A stretch of DNA of 64,000 nucleotides from Anodontia alba (GCA_964016985.1 OZ024827.1:61706681-61770680), one strand, 5' to 3'. Positions 1-9,837 are shown, counted from the first letter of the stretch. Numbers and translations are program-made. Notes: generated by a model not told the origin, from the sequence alone.

Positions 1-745
1 AAATTTGATTTATAGTTAGACCATGATGTGGGGCAGCACATATTGTTTCAAAGTTAAGGTCTAACAAATATCAGCAGAGTTATGCCCCTTTGAAAATTTC
101 TGTAAATTTTTCGTTTCCGGATTACTACTACAGTTTACATCCAATCAAGCTGAAACTTGATTGATAATTAGACCATGGTGTGGAGCAGCACATATTGTTT
201 CAAGGTTACAGTCCACCATATACATGTATTAGCAGAGCTATGCCTCATTGAAAATTCTGTAAACTTATAGTTTCCAGCTAACTCCTACTATAGTTTACAT
301 CCGATCAAGCTGAAACATTGTAAATACTTACACTATGAGGTGCATATTATTTCGAGGTTACAGTACATTTCGTTTGTTTACCAGATTTATGCCCCATTAA
401 AAATTTCCATAAACTTTTCATTTCTGGCTAACTCCTCCTACAGTTAACATTCAATCAAGCTGAAAATTGATTTATTGTCAGACCATGGTGTGGAGCAGCG
501 CATATTATTTCAAGGTTACAATACACCAAATATTAACAGAGTTATGCCCCTTTGATATATTTTCTATTGACTTGTGTTTCAGGTTAACTCCTATAGTTTA
601 CATCCAATCAAGCTGAAACTTTGTAAATAGTTAGTCCATGATGTGGAGCAGCACATATCATTTCAAGGTTACAATTCACCAAATATTAGCAGTGTTACGC
701 CCCTTTGAAAATTTTGGTAATTGTTTGGGTTTCCAACTAACAGTT
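1..745. repeat. Tandem array, ~152-bp unit
   Basis: About five diverged head-to-tail units. The landmark GACCATGGTGTGGAGCAGC recurs near 19, 171, 331 (degenerate), 481 and 632, and ATCAAGCTGAAAC near 143, 303, 453 and 606, giving a period of about 150-160 bp. The array runs off the left edge. It probably lies in the last intron of the gene whose terminal exon is at 3430-3536. No coding potential is seen. Confidence 0.85.
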
Positions 746-1083
746 TACATCTAAAGCACTGAATCATACAGGAGTCAGTAGATTGGCTTCATTTTATTAC
801 TTGCCATGAACGTATGATGCCTCCGCTTGCAGAGCTCTTGTTAAGGCCATATAAGGTCGTAGAATGTTGATAAATGCCTTGTCTGGACCATATTTACTGA
901 AGGAATGGCTGGATTTCTACTAAACGCACAAATATTGTGTTGGAACATGGGTAAGAAGTAATTAGATTTTGGTGACCTTGATAATATTTTCAAGGTAAAA
1001 TTAGGTCTTAGGATGTTGGGAAATGGCTTGTTTGTACCATATTTCCTGAATGAATGTTTTCCTCTGAAAACACTGATCTAGTA
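746..1083. repeat. Degenerate two-copy repeat
   Basis: No gene. Two diverged copies of a ~65-bp stretch (about 845-905 and 989-1065, both with a GAATGTTG/GGATGTTG...CCATATTT core) lie ~148 bp apart. They look like an old relic of a tandem array like the one to the left. Confidence 0.4.
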
Positions 1084-1223
1084 TTTTTGCTTATTTCTGC
1101 CTTGAAAACATATGTTGTGGGTACTCATTAGAAGCACCTTAGCAAGGCGCTTCTAACGACTACCCATTTTGGGGAGGTGCTTCTGATGAGTACCTACAAT
1201 ATATGTTTTCATGCAGAAATAAA
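1084..1223. mobile_element. MITE-like palindrome, core 4
   Basis: Inverted arms TTTATTTCTGC-type / GCAGAAATAAAA flank AACATATGTTG and the core-4 hairpin GTACTCATTAGAAGC...GCTTCTGATGAGTACC. A short extra GCTTCTAACGA copy at the apex makes the hairpin slightly asymmetric. Related copies are at about 3689, 10703, 30604, 38400 and 54144. Confidence 0.6.
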
Positions 1224-1317
1224 AGTCTTGGTAATTTTCATATGAAGAAAGCATATTATCTGCAGCGATGGGGATTATATGGCCTTAGCCAAAAGTGGTT
1301 TTGAGTTTAAACCATTA

Positions 1318-1562
1318 TTAACCCTTAAAGCGCCAGTCACAACTATTGTCGTCTGCTTTGTCTTCTGCCAGTTACTTTAAAAGTCATTTCTGCAAACAGT
1401 GTGGACCCAGATCAGACTGCTCCTTTAGGAGCAGTCTGAACAGGGTCCACACTGTTTGCCTGTATGCAAAAATAGGTTGGAAAAGTCTGCAAGAATATTT
1501 AGCAGACGACATAAACAGACGACATTTTCAGATGCAGTTTTTCTTGGCGCTTTAAGGGTTAA
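1318..1562. mobile_element. TTAA-flanked MITE with core-1 hairpin
   Basis: The 245-bp element is bounded by TTAA on both sides, with terminal inverted repeats CCCTTAAAGCGCCA / TGGCGCTTTAAGGG. The subterminal GTCGTCTGC / GCAGACGAC is also inverted. The centre is core 1 (1392-1459), CAAACAGTGTGGACC...GGTCCACACTGTTTG with apex CTGCTCCTTTAGGAGCAG. A TTAA duplication and CCC ends are typical of piggyBac-type non-autonomous elements, so that class is inferred. The same frame is found at 55015-55247 and, interrupted, at 48429-50983. Confidence 0.75.
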
Positions 1563-1677
1563 TATTATGAGTTTGATGATTGAATTGCAATGCAGCAGTG
1601 GTAATTTCATTAGCTTGTAAACAAGTACTTTATGGCAAAAACACCAGTCCTAAAAAAATTACTTCCTTTTCATTAAC

Positions 1678-1896
1678 ATAGTATTTATCCTAAGTATTGG
1701 GATACATTATCTCCTTACCATACTTGTCCTAAAATTTTAACAAGTCCAGTTTGCTATCTATTGATGTGTGTAAAAACTACTGGATGAGTGGCAAACAGTG
1801 TAGACCCTGATCAGATGCTGCTTTCTGCATTGTCTGATCTGGGTCCACACTGTTTGCTCACTCCTGTTTGTCCTAATACTTAGAGTAATTACGGTA
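1678..1896. mobile_element. MITE with CCTAAGTATT ends and core-1 hairpin
   Basis: Inverted ends TATCCTAAGTATTGGGA / TCCTAATACTTAGAGTA enclose core 1 (1791-1858). The frame differs from 1318-1562 but the core hairpin is the same. Related copies lie at 5696, 19447, 29590, 45007, 52142 and 57945. Confidence 0.65.
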
Positions 1897-2070
1897 CACC
1901 TCAACCATATTGCCGCCATTTGCATTGAAATATGAGAATAAAAAGTAATGTAGTACCTAGGCACATGTTTTGTTGCCAAATTTTCAGCCATAAAAAGTGG
2001 GAGCAACTACTTAATCTTAATCCCAGGGTCACGTGCTCTGCTCTTTGTGGTATCAGTCTGTAAAATGATA

Positions 2071-2279
2071 TACACTTCAACCTCTTTATAACATGGTTCG
2101 TTATAACACATTTTTGGATATAACACGGTTTAAAGATGGATCCCAAAAATGTTTAGATTATATTGAAAAATGGCCATAAATGGTCATTTTTCAATATAAT
2201 CTATACATTTTTGTTTTGATATAACACAGTTGTTTAACTAACACGGTTTAGCTATGGACCCCAACAGGTTGTGGTGTAT
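2071..2279. mobile_element. TATAACACGG-family palindromic element
   Basis: The element begins TACACTTCAACCTCTTTATA and ends GTTGTGGTGTA. Inside are repeated TATAACAC motifs and a ~30-bp-arm hairpin around AAATGGCCATAAATGGTCATTT. The better-preserved relative at 31378-31600 keeps the ATAGTGTTATAAAGAGG segment that is missing here. Confidence 0.65.
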
Positions 2280-2779
2280 TTTAATTTCAATCTGAATTAA
2301 GTATGTTCAATCAAATTTCCTGGCAAATGGCAACTTTGCCATACTCGTCAGATTTTATTAGGATGCGTTACTGATCACAGTTCTGATATTTATAACATAT
2401 CAACCCTGTAAGTAATCATAACCCCAAATAAAGGATTATTACTAGGGTTTTTCTCTCAGGGTTTGAAATCGAGGTGCCAGTGACTCGTTGATCTTGAGTT
2501 AAGGGGTCCATAAGTATGATTTAGGTGTTTATTGTTTTTAAGAAATTAACTGTTTCCCAAATACATGTAGTTATATTTCTTGTCCTTTAGGTACAAAACA
2601 AATCAAAATTCAAAGCCAAAAATAAATAAAATCAAGTTTACACTGATGATAAATGCATCAATCAGGACTTTTATCCTGGGAGTCCAGAACATGATTTTGG
2701 GAGTAAAAAACTGCCAAAAGCGAGTCAGGGAAAACCTTGTATCACCAATATACAAACTGTAATTGTTACTTCAAAACAT

Positions 2780-3270
2780 ACACTGGAACCTTCTTGTAAA
2801 ACTTCATTATAAGAATGTTTTGGATATAAGATGGTTTAAAGGTGGACCCCAAAATTGTTGTTTCTAAACAAAAATGTATAGATTTTATAGAAAAATGACC
2901 ATTTATGGCATTTTTTTTTTTAAATTTAATCTGTGCAGTTTTGTTTGGATATCACAAAGTTGTTTAGTTAGCACAAAATTTGCTTAGGATCCCAAGGCCC
3001 AGTTGTTCAAAGCTAACAATGTCGATAGTTAACGATTCATTAAAGTTTACATCGAGTGATATGCAAATATGCTGAAATTTTTTGCTGAAAAAATGTGAGT
3101 AGCTTTTGCACTGCAAAAGCTACGGTACTCACATTTTTTCAGCAAAATATATCAGAATATTGTGTATTGAATCCGCTAAAACAGTTAATAAACTGACCCT
3201 TAACGAGCTCGTTAAGCTAACAACGCTTTGAACAACTGGGCCCTGAGTGTTATAAAGAGGTTGAGGTTTA
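2780..3270. mobile_element. TATAACACGG-family element, interrupted
   Basis: A diverged copy of the 2071-2279 family. Its 3' part, ending TGTTATAAAGAGGTTGAGG, is separated from the rest by a complete insertion of another element (2996-3243). The intact copy at 31378-31600 reads straight through this junction. Confidence 0.65.
2996..3243. mobile_element. GGGCCCAGTTGTTC MITE, nested copy
   Basis: About 248 bp with inverted ends GGCCCAGTTGTTCAAAGC / GCTTTGAACAACTGGGCCC. The internal hairpin is TGAGTAGCTTTTGCA...GCAAAAGCTACGGTACTCA. It lies inside the 2780-3270 element and is therefore younger. Other copies are at 35558-35801 and 53185-53428. Confidence 0.8.
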
Positions 3271-3429
3271 TATTATGGGTACTCATTAGAACTGCCTTGG
3301 TAAGGCAGTTTCAAAGAGATGGTATTGGTTTGGTAAAAACAAAATAAAAGAAATTTCTCTAAATTATTGCTACAACCATCATTATGTGTGGAACAATGTA
3401 TCAATGAGTAAAATTGCAATATTTTCCAG

Positions 3430-3536
3430 TGAACAAGCAGTTGGCTGACAAGGAGAGAGTAGCAGCAGCATTAGAAAATAGTCACTTGTTAGAAGTAGTT
3501 AACCAGTGTCTTGGTACAAAGAAAAACATCAGATAG
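3430..3536 (+). CDS. Terminal coding exon of an unidentified upstream gene (partial)
   Basis: A good acceptor (GCAATATTTTCCAG, AG at 3428-3429) precedes an exon that enters in mid-codon. Two bases (TG) complete a split codon; then 34 codons run to a TAG at 3534-3536. The peptide starts [20 protein letters not shown] and goes on through [11 protein letters not shown]. It is charged, rich in Leu/Ala/Glu and helix- or coiled-coil-like, with none of the low-complexity bias of the surrounding repeats. It is therefore likely the C-terminus of a real protein encoded left of the window. I do not recognise the family. A possible poly(A) signal AATAAA is at 3910-3915. A short exon like this could arise by chance, so confidence is moderate. 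Confidence 0.5.
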
Positions 3537-3597
3537 CGTACAGGGAAGAAGATTTAAGGGATAAGCATAGCTCCAGATAAGGCAATGTTTTGGACCC

Positions 3598-3691
3598 GTA
3601 TGTGTGATATTTGATCAGTAGGTGTGATATTTGACCAGTAGGTGTGATATTTGACCAGTATGTGTGATATTTGGCCAGTATGTGTGATATT
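3598..3691. repeat. 20-bp tandem repeat in presumed 3' UTR
   Basis: The unit is GTGTGATATTTGACCAGTA(T/G), four full copies and one partial, in exact 20-bp register with only a few substitutions. It lies about 60 bp after the stop codon of the terminal exon at 3430-3536. Confidence 0.9.
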
Positions 3692-3809
3692 TTTTCTTAT
3701 TTCTCCTTGTAAAGGTATGCTGTGGAAACTCATTAAAAGTACCTTGTTTGAAAAGGCACTTCTATTGAGTGCTCAGAACACACATTTTCATGGAGAAATA
3801 AGAAAAATG
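3689..3809. mobile_element. MITE-like palindrome, core 4 (diverged)
   Basis: Arms TTTCTTATTTCTCC / GGAGAAATAAGAAA surround CTCATTAAAAGTACC...GGCACTTCTATTGAG, a diverged core-4 hairpin. Confidence 0.5.
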
Positions 3810-3927
3810 TTTATCTGGAGACTCCTCTTATCTGGAGCTCTGGACAGTAAAATACAGTATTTACCCTAAACATTCAGACGCTTTAACTTGTACCAACATT
3901 TTAAAAAAAAATAAAAAATTTACTTAT

Positions 3928-4252
3928 ACAATCAACTCTCATTATTTTGACTTTGCTTATCTCGAATATCCGCTTATTTCTAAAGTGAAAATCTGGTCCC
4001 TGTTTTAACATGGAAAGCTAACAACAGGTGACAAAATATTGTGGAAAAGAGAAGAAATTGCTCCTAAGGAGCAATTTCTCCTCTTTTCCACAATATTTGC
4101 AATATGTCTCTAACTTCTGGAGTCAAATTCTGAAATGTGGTTGTTCGATTTATTTTTTCCTTAATTATGCAAATCTGATATGTTGAGGTAAGACTATCTC
4201 GAAGTATTTCAGAGAGCCCCTTGGACTTCAAGATAAGGAGAGTTGACTGTAC
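3928..4252. mobile_element. MITE with TCAACTCTC / GAGAGTTGACTGTA ends
   Basis: Inverted ends ACAATCAACTCTCATTAT / GAGAGTTGACTGTAC enclose subterminal TATCTCGAA boxes. The central hairpin GGAAAAGAGAAGAAATTGCT / AGCAATTTCTCCTCTTTTCC is at about 4041-4095. Related copies are at 4530-4789 (no hairpin) and 24534-24855 (reverse). Confidence 0.65.
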
Positions 4253-4529
4253 TTAACTTTAAACAAGCACATTTGAACCTGATGTCTTTAATGTCCTACA
4301 GTCTTAAATGTCGTGACAGAATGGCAAACAGAGCCTCAGTCCAAAAAGCTGAGGTGGTAGAGTGGTCACCTTCAGAAGTTTGTGGATTTGATCCCTAGCT
4401 TATTTATACTAAGACTTTTTGAAATGGGTTCTGGCTGCTTTTATCATTGTGCCAGTGTCAGTATAATATCATGTCAATGTGTCTGGAGTATGTTACTGCA
4501 GTGTGGCGGCAGGATGAAATGGCATACAT

Positions 4530-4789
4530 GTACCGTCGATTGGTTATCTCAACTTCGCTTATCTCAAACAACCTCTTGAAGTGAAACTCTGGTCCCTGTT
4601 TCAAATGGAAAATTAACAACAGGTAACAAAATATATCTTAACTTCAGGAATCAAATAACATATTCATTTGTGAAATGTGGTTGCTTCATTTATTTTTTCC
4701 TCAGTTCTGCAAATCTGATATGTCGAGGTACGAATATCTAGAAGTATTTCAGAGAGTCGCTCTGACTGAGATAACGCGAGTCGACTGTA
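4530..4789. mobile_element. Second copy of the TCGACTGTA-ended MITE
   Basis: It begins TACCGTCGATTGGTTATC and ends AACGCGAGTCGACTGTAG. It shares GAAACTCTGGTCCCTGTTTC and GATATGTCGAGGTACGA with 3928-4252 but lacks the central GGAAAAGAG hairpin. The hairpin is therefore a separable module in this family. Confidence 0.6.
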
Positions 4790-5411
4790 GTAACCCCTGT
4801 TACATTCAGGCACTGTCATGACATGACTGAAAGGTTATTGACAGTGATGTTAAACATCAATTAAAATTTTTGGAGCAGTTTTATCTGCGTCTTCATGCAT
4901 GATTGTCTGAATATTTAGGTTGAATATGGTAGAGTGGTTTATACGGGTTTTCCATACATCACTAGTATTGATTGCATTTTATACCCTGCTATATGGTAGT
5001 GGCGGGGTATTGTGGTATCACATTGGTGGCCCGTGTGTCTTTCCATCCGTCCATCAGGGCCCTGGTTTGGGATTGCTAATGGGCAAATTTCATCAGTTTT
5101 TGACAATAATCAGCCCATGACACGATAATGGCAGGGTATTATCCTTTCACGGTTTTATTAAAGGTAGATAACTGAGGATGTTCTTTCCCAGCAAACACAA
5201 GATGTCATAACAACATTTTTTCGACATAGTCACAGTGTCTTGACATTTGGACAGTGTAGAAAGGCTGTTACTACAGGGATTGTAAACCTTAGTTCCAGTA
5301 TTTGATAATGGATATAATTCTTTTTACATGGTTCACAAAGTCTGTGTGAAAAAATAAGTCACACATGATTCTGATCAATATTAAAAATTACTTATGTTTG
5401 ATTACTACTAG
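4790..5411. other. Intergenic, no gene seen
   Basis: No supported exon. At about 4972-5150 there is a TACCCTGC...GCAGGGTA inverted pair with CCATCCGTCCATCAG between, probably a decayed dispersed repeat. The rest is AT-rich unique sequence. Confidence 0.4.
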
Positions 5412-5605
5412 TTTACCCTGAAAGTGCCTTTTACAACTATAACAGCCAACATTTTAAATAACAGTATACTTTTTTTTTTCAAAGAAAATAAGACTGGACC
5501 TTTCATGTGAATTGCCTGCTTAGCTGACAGTTCACATGTAATGACATGTCTAGCCTTATTTTTGTAGACAAAAATAAAGAAAAAAATGCCATCTGCTGCT
5601 GTTCT
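5412..5605. mobile_element. Decayed core-2 palindromic element
   Basis: Inverted arms GAAAATAAGACTGGACC...TTTCATGTGAATTGCC and GGCAGTTCACATG-type...AGCCTTATTTTTG. The outer parts are close to the ACCCTTAAAGCGCC frame but eroded. Confidence 0.45.
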
Positions 5606-5695
5606 GAAAGAAATAAGAAAATTAATCTATACCCCAGTAAACCCACAATATTACAGAGTTAATACCATGTAGCACCATCAGTACTCATTATTGAA

Positions 5696-5915
5696 GGTAC
5701 TGTATTTACCCTAAGTATTGGAACACCTTATCTACTAACCATATTTGTCCTAAAATTTGAAAATAGTCCATTTGATTACCTCTTGATGTGTCTAAAATAT
5801 TGCTGTATGTATGGCACACAGTATAGATGCTGATCAGACGCTGCATCCTGCAGTGTCTGATCTGGGTCTTCACTGTTTGCAAAGGCCTGTCCCAATACTT
5901 AGGTTATTAGGGTAG
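5696..5915. mobile_element. MITE with ACCCTAAGTATT ends and core-1 hairpin
   Basis: Ends GTATTTACCCTAAGTATTGG / CCCAATACTTAGGTTA. Core 1 is at 5815-5880 with apex GACGCTGCATCCTGCAGTGTC. It is close to 1678-1896. Confidence 0.65.
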
Positions 5916-6084
5916 ATGCTGAAATGGAACTTGAGGCATATGGGCAGTGCCATCCCAAATCAGCCAGTAATGTCTTGTCAGGGTCTTCACGCCACAGGTT
6001 TAGAACCACTGGATACTTTTGAATATATCAGCTATGGGCAAACATTCTGGTGCGGATGTGCAGAATGCTCAAATCTGTGTTTGC

Positions 6085-6500
6085 TTGTTTTTGTGTTGTG
6101 GTTTTATGGCCCAGTCAACCCATTGGAGTCATGTCAAGCATGGTCAATTTACCTAAGCACACGTTTACTGGGCAGACTTAGTCCTCTAAGCGGTTAACCA
6201 GTATTGTGCACATTCTTTTGCCAGGAACTGACAACTGTCCTTGAATCAGCAGAAGGGAGAGAATGACCGTAGAAAATATTTCATGATCAATCTCCACGAA
6301 ATATTTTCTATGGTCATTCTCTCCCTTCTGCTGATTCAAAAGGCGCAGTTGTCAATTTGTGGCAAAATAATGTGCACAATGCTGGTTGAGGCCTTACAGG
6401 ACTAACCTGCCCAGTAAACATGTGGTTAGGTAAACCGACCATGCTGAACATGACCCCAATGAGTTGAATGGGCCGTAAAACCTCAACACAAACAAAATGA
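6085..6500. mobile_element. Two SINE bodies fused head-to-head (large palindrome)
   Basis: The left arm (about 6085-6290, minus) and right arm (about 6298-6500, plus) each carry the same ~200-bp body. Shared blocks are GCTGATTCAA, ACAATGCTGG-type, GCCCAGTAAAC, GTTAGGTAAACCGACC and the tail GTAAAACCTCAACACAAAC. The arms meet at CACGAAATATTTTC. The same body is downstream of a tRNA-like head at 9553-9837, so these are headless SINE copies joined in opposite orientation. Confidence 0.65.
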
Positions 6501-6502
6501 CA

Positions 6503-6781
6503 CATTACGAAAACATGCCTATTCAAATATACTGAAAATTTTACCACCCAAAAATTAAAATTTTCAGATAAAAAAATTCTGATATTTTTCATAATTCTGC
6601 TCAAAATATAGATTGTGAGTACTTGTTAGAACCGCCTCAACGAGGCGGTTCTAACGAGTACCCACAATCTATGTTTTTGAGCAGAAGTAAGAAAATAATG
6701 TATACCCCTGTAAACCCCAGTTTTACTATATAAAAGTGGGGTTTACGGGGGTCAAAATTGTATAGGCATGTTTTCGTGATG
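6503..6781 (-). mobile_element. CATCACGAAAACATGCC MITE (reverse)
   Basis: 279 bp with inverted ends CATTACGAAAACATGCCTAT / ATAGGCATGTTTTCGTGATG. The central core-4 hairpin is GTACTTGTTAGAACCGCC...GGCGGTTCTAACGAGTACC. It inserted next to the SINE dimer. Five more copies of the family are in the window (11460, 15563, 16562, 23766, 25118). Confidence 0.85.
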
Positions 6782-6786
6782 AGAAT

Positions 6787-6875
6787 GTTGCCAGCCCGCT
6801 AGGGGTGGAGCCCATAACCTCCTAATCAACAGTTGGACGGGCTTCTAACTGAGCCACAGAACAGAGGCTGACTGC
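6787..6875 (-). mobile_element. tRNA-derived SINE head (degenerate)
   Basis: On the minus strand it reads TGGCTCAGTTAGAAGC (box A-like), then CCAACTGTTGATTAGGAGG, then TGGGCTCCACCCC at the box B position, then GGCAACATTCTC. The last block matches the head-body junction of the better copy at 9553. It is truncated by the adjacent MITE. Confidence 0.5.
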
Positions 6876-6914
6876 TCGAATCTGTGAACTGTACAGATGC
6901 TCTGAGAAATTTTA

Positions 6915-7135
6915 GTCACAACATGAGAAAACATACCTCTGACATCATGTGCGTCCAATATTTGAATCAGCCTGCACATTGGCGCAGTTTTATTAGAGTC
7001 TTCGTTGTCCACATGAAGAAATTTTGCATCCTTTGCTATCCAAAATGCACCCAGTGAAAGTTCTGATTAGACTGCTAATGTGCAGGCTGATCAGAATCTT
7101 TGCTGGGCAAACATGTCTGAAGGTATGTTTTCTTA
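6915..7135. mobile_element. GCAGGCTGATCAGA family element
   Basis: Inverted ends AAAACATACCTCTGACAT / ATGTCTGAAGGTATGTTTTC. Inner inverted parts are CAGCCTGCACATTGGCGCAG and CTGCTAATGTGCAGGCTGAT. A more diverged copy is at 15058-15270. Confidence 0.6.
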
Positions 7136-7189
7136 AATTATGGCTCATTTGGCTTGACATGGATCAAGGGATTGGATAGCCCCTGGTAG

Positions 7190-7375
7190 ATTTTTCCACT
7201 GCTGATTCAAGAAGGGCAGTTGTGAGTTTCTGGCGACAGAATGTGCACAATACTGGGTAACCGCTTAGAGGACTAAGCCTGCCCAGTAAACGTGTGGTTA
7301 GGTAAACTGACCGCGCTCGACATGACACCATTGGGTTGACTGGGCTGTAAAACCTCAACACAAACAAACAAACTA
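7190..7375 (+). mobile_element. 5'-truncated SINE body
   Basis: CTGCTGATTCAAGAAGGGC ... GTAACCGCTTAGAGGACTAA ... GTAAAACCTCAACACAAAC matches the body of the SINE at 9553-9837 without its tRNA-like head. Confidence 0.65.
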
Positions 7376-7431
7376 CTTACAAGGGAGACAACTTCTATGA
7401 CTTCTTGTTAGATTTCTGGTACATCAAACCT

Positions 7432-7520
7432 TGTTTGAAAAGCGATCTACTCTAAAAGGAAAGAATTTGCTCCCAGGGGGAGAAAATTCTTACCTTTTAG
7501 GGTAGACCCTTTTTTTAGAA
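7432..7520. mobile_element. Palindromic AAAGGAAAGAATTTGCTCCC element
   Basis: GATCTACTCTAAAAGGAAAG AATTTGCTCCC and its inverted GGGAGAAAATTCTTACCTTT TAGGGTAGACCC form a hairpin. The family recurs at 27365, 29695, 32225, 35225, 45930, 47085, 53570 and 57552. Confidence 0.6.
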
Positions 7521-7754
7521 GGGGTCAAAGTCAAATTTGATGATGTTGCTCCTTGAAAGTATATCCATCAGCCTGAATTTTTAAAATTGCTGAGTATAAG
7601 TACCCATGTTTAAAATGATATGTCAGTTGATGGATTAATTAATTAACTGTACCTTAGTATGTTATTTGTATTAGGTATATTGTGTTTTATGAGAAGTCAG
7701 ATACATCATGAAATAAACATTGCTGTATGACATGTGCTAAAAGTCCTGCCTACC

Positions 7755-8060
7755 TGAAATTTTCACAGTATTGTTATGAAACATCAATGATTTAAAATCA
7801 GTGAAGAAAAGCAAAAAATACATTTTTAATAAAAAAAAAATAAAAAAATCCAGTTTACTATAGAAATATCATAATTCAGACCCATTTTTGGCCACAATAT
7901 TAATTTTGCAGTAAATACTTGGAATCAAAGCACATGAACAGAAACAACAAATGGTTTCTAGTAAGATATTGTCAATCAGAAATCAATGTTTCCATTTAGA
8001 ATAAAACACCAAACCAAAAATATCTTGCAGAGGGATGTCTAAAGCACAGTTGTCATATTT
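7755..8060 (+). repeat. ~300-bp dispersed repeat, copy 1
   Basis: Shared in direct orientation with 17545-17858. Both contain GAAACATCAAT, TTTTTGGCC, CAATCA and GATGTCTAAAG in the same order and spacing. They are clearly diverged and have no ORF in common. Confidence 0.6.
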
Positions 8061-8439
8061 TTGTTTGAGCTGTTTTGACAGCCTTATGTGGCTGGTAGAC
8101 ATTACAAGGATTCTCTAGTTCCACCACCAACCACCTTTTATTAGAAAACAGTTGGCCTGGTGCTTCACGAAAAGATTACAAGAAAAAATGGTATTTTACA
8201 TTTGCCTGAACAGACTTTTGTAATTTTGTTTCTTTTGTAACCAAGTCATTAAAGGCACAGATCAGTATTAACTTTTAGCACTCTCTGAATGAATTCAGCA
8301 GATGACAAACCAATATATTTACTTATTATTCCCAGAAAATTTTGCATTTCATGCAGATTTCCTCCTTAAGAGACAATAGGACAAATAAAGAAATATTCCA
8401 AAATTTCAACTGCTGAAATTTCACCCAGCATGCCAAGCA
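8061..8439. mobile_element. Unique stretch then decayed core-3 element
   Basis: Nothing is recognised at 8061-8276. From about 8277 to 8439 lies an eroded core-3 palindrome (TTCAGCAGATGACA...CCCAGAAAATTTTGCATTTC...TTTCAACTGCTGAAATTTC). Confidence 0.4.
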
Positions 8440-8690
8440 TTAACTCTTTCCCCGCTTATAGCGACTTTTGTCGTCTGCTGATAACCTTTGCAAACAGTTT
8501 TGACCCAGATCAGGCCCAAAAAAATGTCAGGCCTGATCTGGATCCAAACTTTTTGACACTCTGATAGTATTCCTGAAAGTTTTTTTTTGACAAAATTAAT
8601 AATAAAAAAAAAAAAGCCATAGATCATAAAAAACAAAAAAAAAAACAAAAAAAAACAACATGCAAAATTACCCAGCATGCAAAGAGTTAA
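8440..8690. mobile_element. TTAA-flanked MITE with core-1 hairpin, variant frame
   Basis: TTAA at 8440-8443 and 8687-8690. The ends are CTCTTTCCCCGC / GCATGCAAAGAG. Core 1 is at 8489-8553 (CAAACAGTTTTGACC...GGATCCAAACTTTTTG), followed by an A-rich right arm. The frame differs from that at 1318. Confidence 0.6.
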
Positions 8691-9552
8691 ACACCTTTCG
8701 AACACTGAAGTGGCTAGCCAACTGATCTGGATCTACACTGTTTGGCATTAATTATGTGAATTTGTAACAACGACCTGGATCAAGTTATCTGATTGGTTGA
8801 AAATTAGAAGTGGTCGCGGACAGAGGACATCTTTATTTAGCATGGCAACGGTTGAATACTTTTGTCTTTACTTGTTTGGTTTGTCTTGCTCTTACACATG
8901 ATGTTGAAAATAAATGTTATTAAATACTAAAAATGTCTTGCATCATTTTTGTATGAATAATCTTGAACATTGTACCATGCCCCACCTGTAGGTCTGTGTT
9001 TTTAATGCCCCCTCCCCCACCCAACTTTAAAAAAAGTTGGAGAGGCATATCGCTTTTGGGGCATTCGTCCTTTCGTCAATTTATCCACCCATTCGTTTGT
9101 CACACTATTCTTGTTAGCAAGATATCTCGATAACAATATCAGATTGGGCCTTGAAATTTGGTGAGCTAATTTGGCCTAAGGAATACCTGATTAACTGTTG
9201 AAAAAAATCAGATTAATTTTGTGCTATTTATGTCTATTTTCAACTTTGGCATTTTGTAGGGACAAGCATATGATGTTTTACAAACATTTTTTTCTAGTTT
9301 ATCTTGATTTCCATTTAAGGGTAACAGTTTACACTAAATAATAGAACTGGTTCTCTGCTGACTAGGTAATAGGAATAACGAGTTCCAATACAAATTGGAT
9401 TTATGACCATTTAATGTATATTTAAATCAGCAACAAAAATTCTGACATGGGAACAGGTAGAGATTCTTGACAGTTACAGTTTTTTTTAATACTATGTCAT
9501 GTAATTAAAAAGTCTCTGGGCTCTCATTTGTAGCTCAGTCTAAGGGTCCAAA
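8691..9552. other. Intergenic, no gene seen
   Basis: No supported exon. About 9000-9300 (AGTTGGAGAGGCATATCGC ... GGGCCTTGAAATTTGGTGAG) resembles a decayed dispersed repeat. The rest is AT-rich and unremarkable. Confidence 0.35.
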
Positions 9553-9837
9553 CGCTGACCTCAGTGGCTCAGTCGGATGCACGTCCGACTGGTGATCAGG
9601 AGGTCGCGGGTTCGATCCCCGTCAGGTCCGGCAACATTCTTTCGTGATGATTATGAAATATTTTCATTCTTTCCTTTCCGCTGATTCAAGAGTTTCAGGC
9701 TAAAGAACGTGTACAGGTACTGGTTAACCGCTTAGAGGACTAAACCTATCCAGGAAAAGTGTTAGGTAAACTGACCGCGTTCGACATGACCCTAATGGGT
9801 TGACTGGGTCGTAAAACCTAAACTCAATCAACAAGCA
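9553..9837 (+). mobile_element. tRNA-derived SINE
   Basis: The head carries RNA polymerase III promoter-like boxes: box A TGGCTCAGTCGG (9565-9576) and box B GGTTCGATCCC (9609-9619). The anticodon-loop position CTGGTGA would read GGT (Thr-like). The acceptor arm GACCT/AGGTC pairs for only five bases and the anticodon stem is mismatched, so this is a SINE head and not a functional tRNA gene. The body (from CGCTGATTCAAG to GTAAAACCTAAACTCAATC) is shared with 6085-6500, 7190-7375 and, loosely, 50035-50300. Confidence 0.75.

Noticed and set aside
8421..8705. Phe/Lys-rich minus ORF
   Set aside because: It is produced by the A-rich right arm of a core-1 MITE.
9553..9632. Functional tRNA gene (Thr-like anticodon position)
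   Set aside because: Box A and box B are good, but the acceptor arm pairs only over five bases and the anticodon stem is mismatched. The sequence continues into a body shared with other loci, so it is a SINE head.
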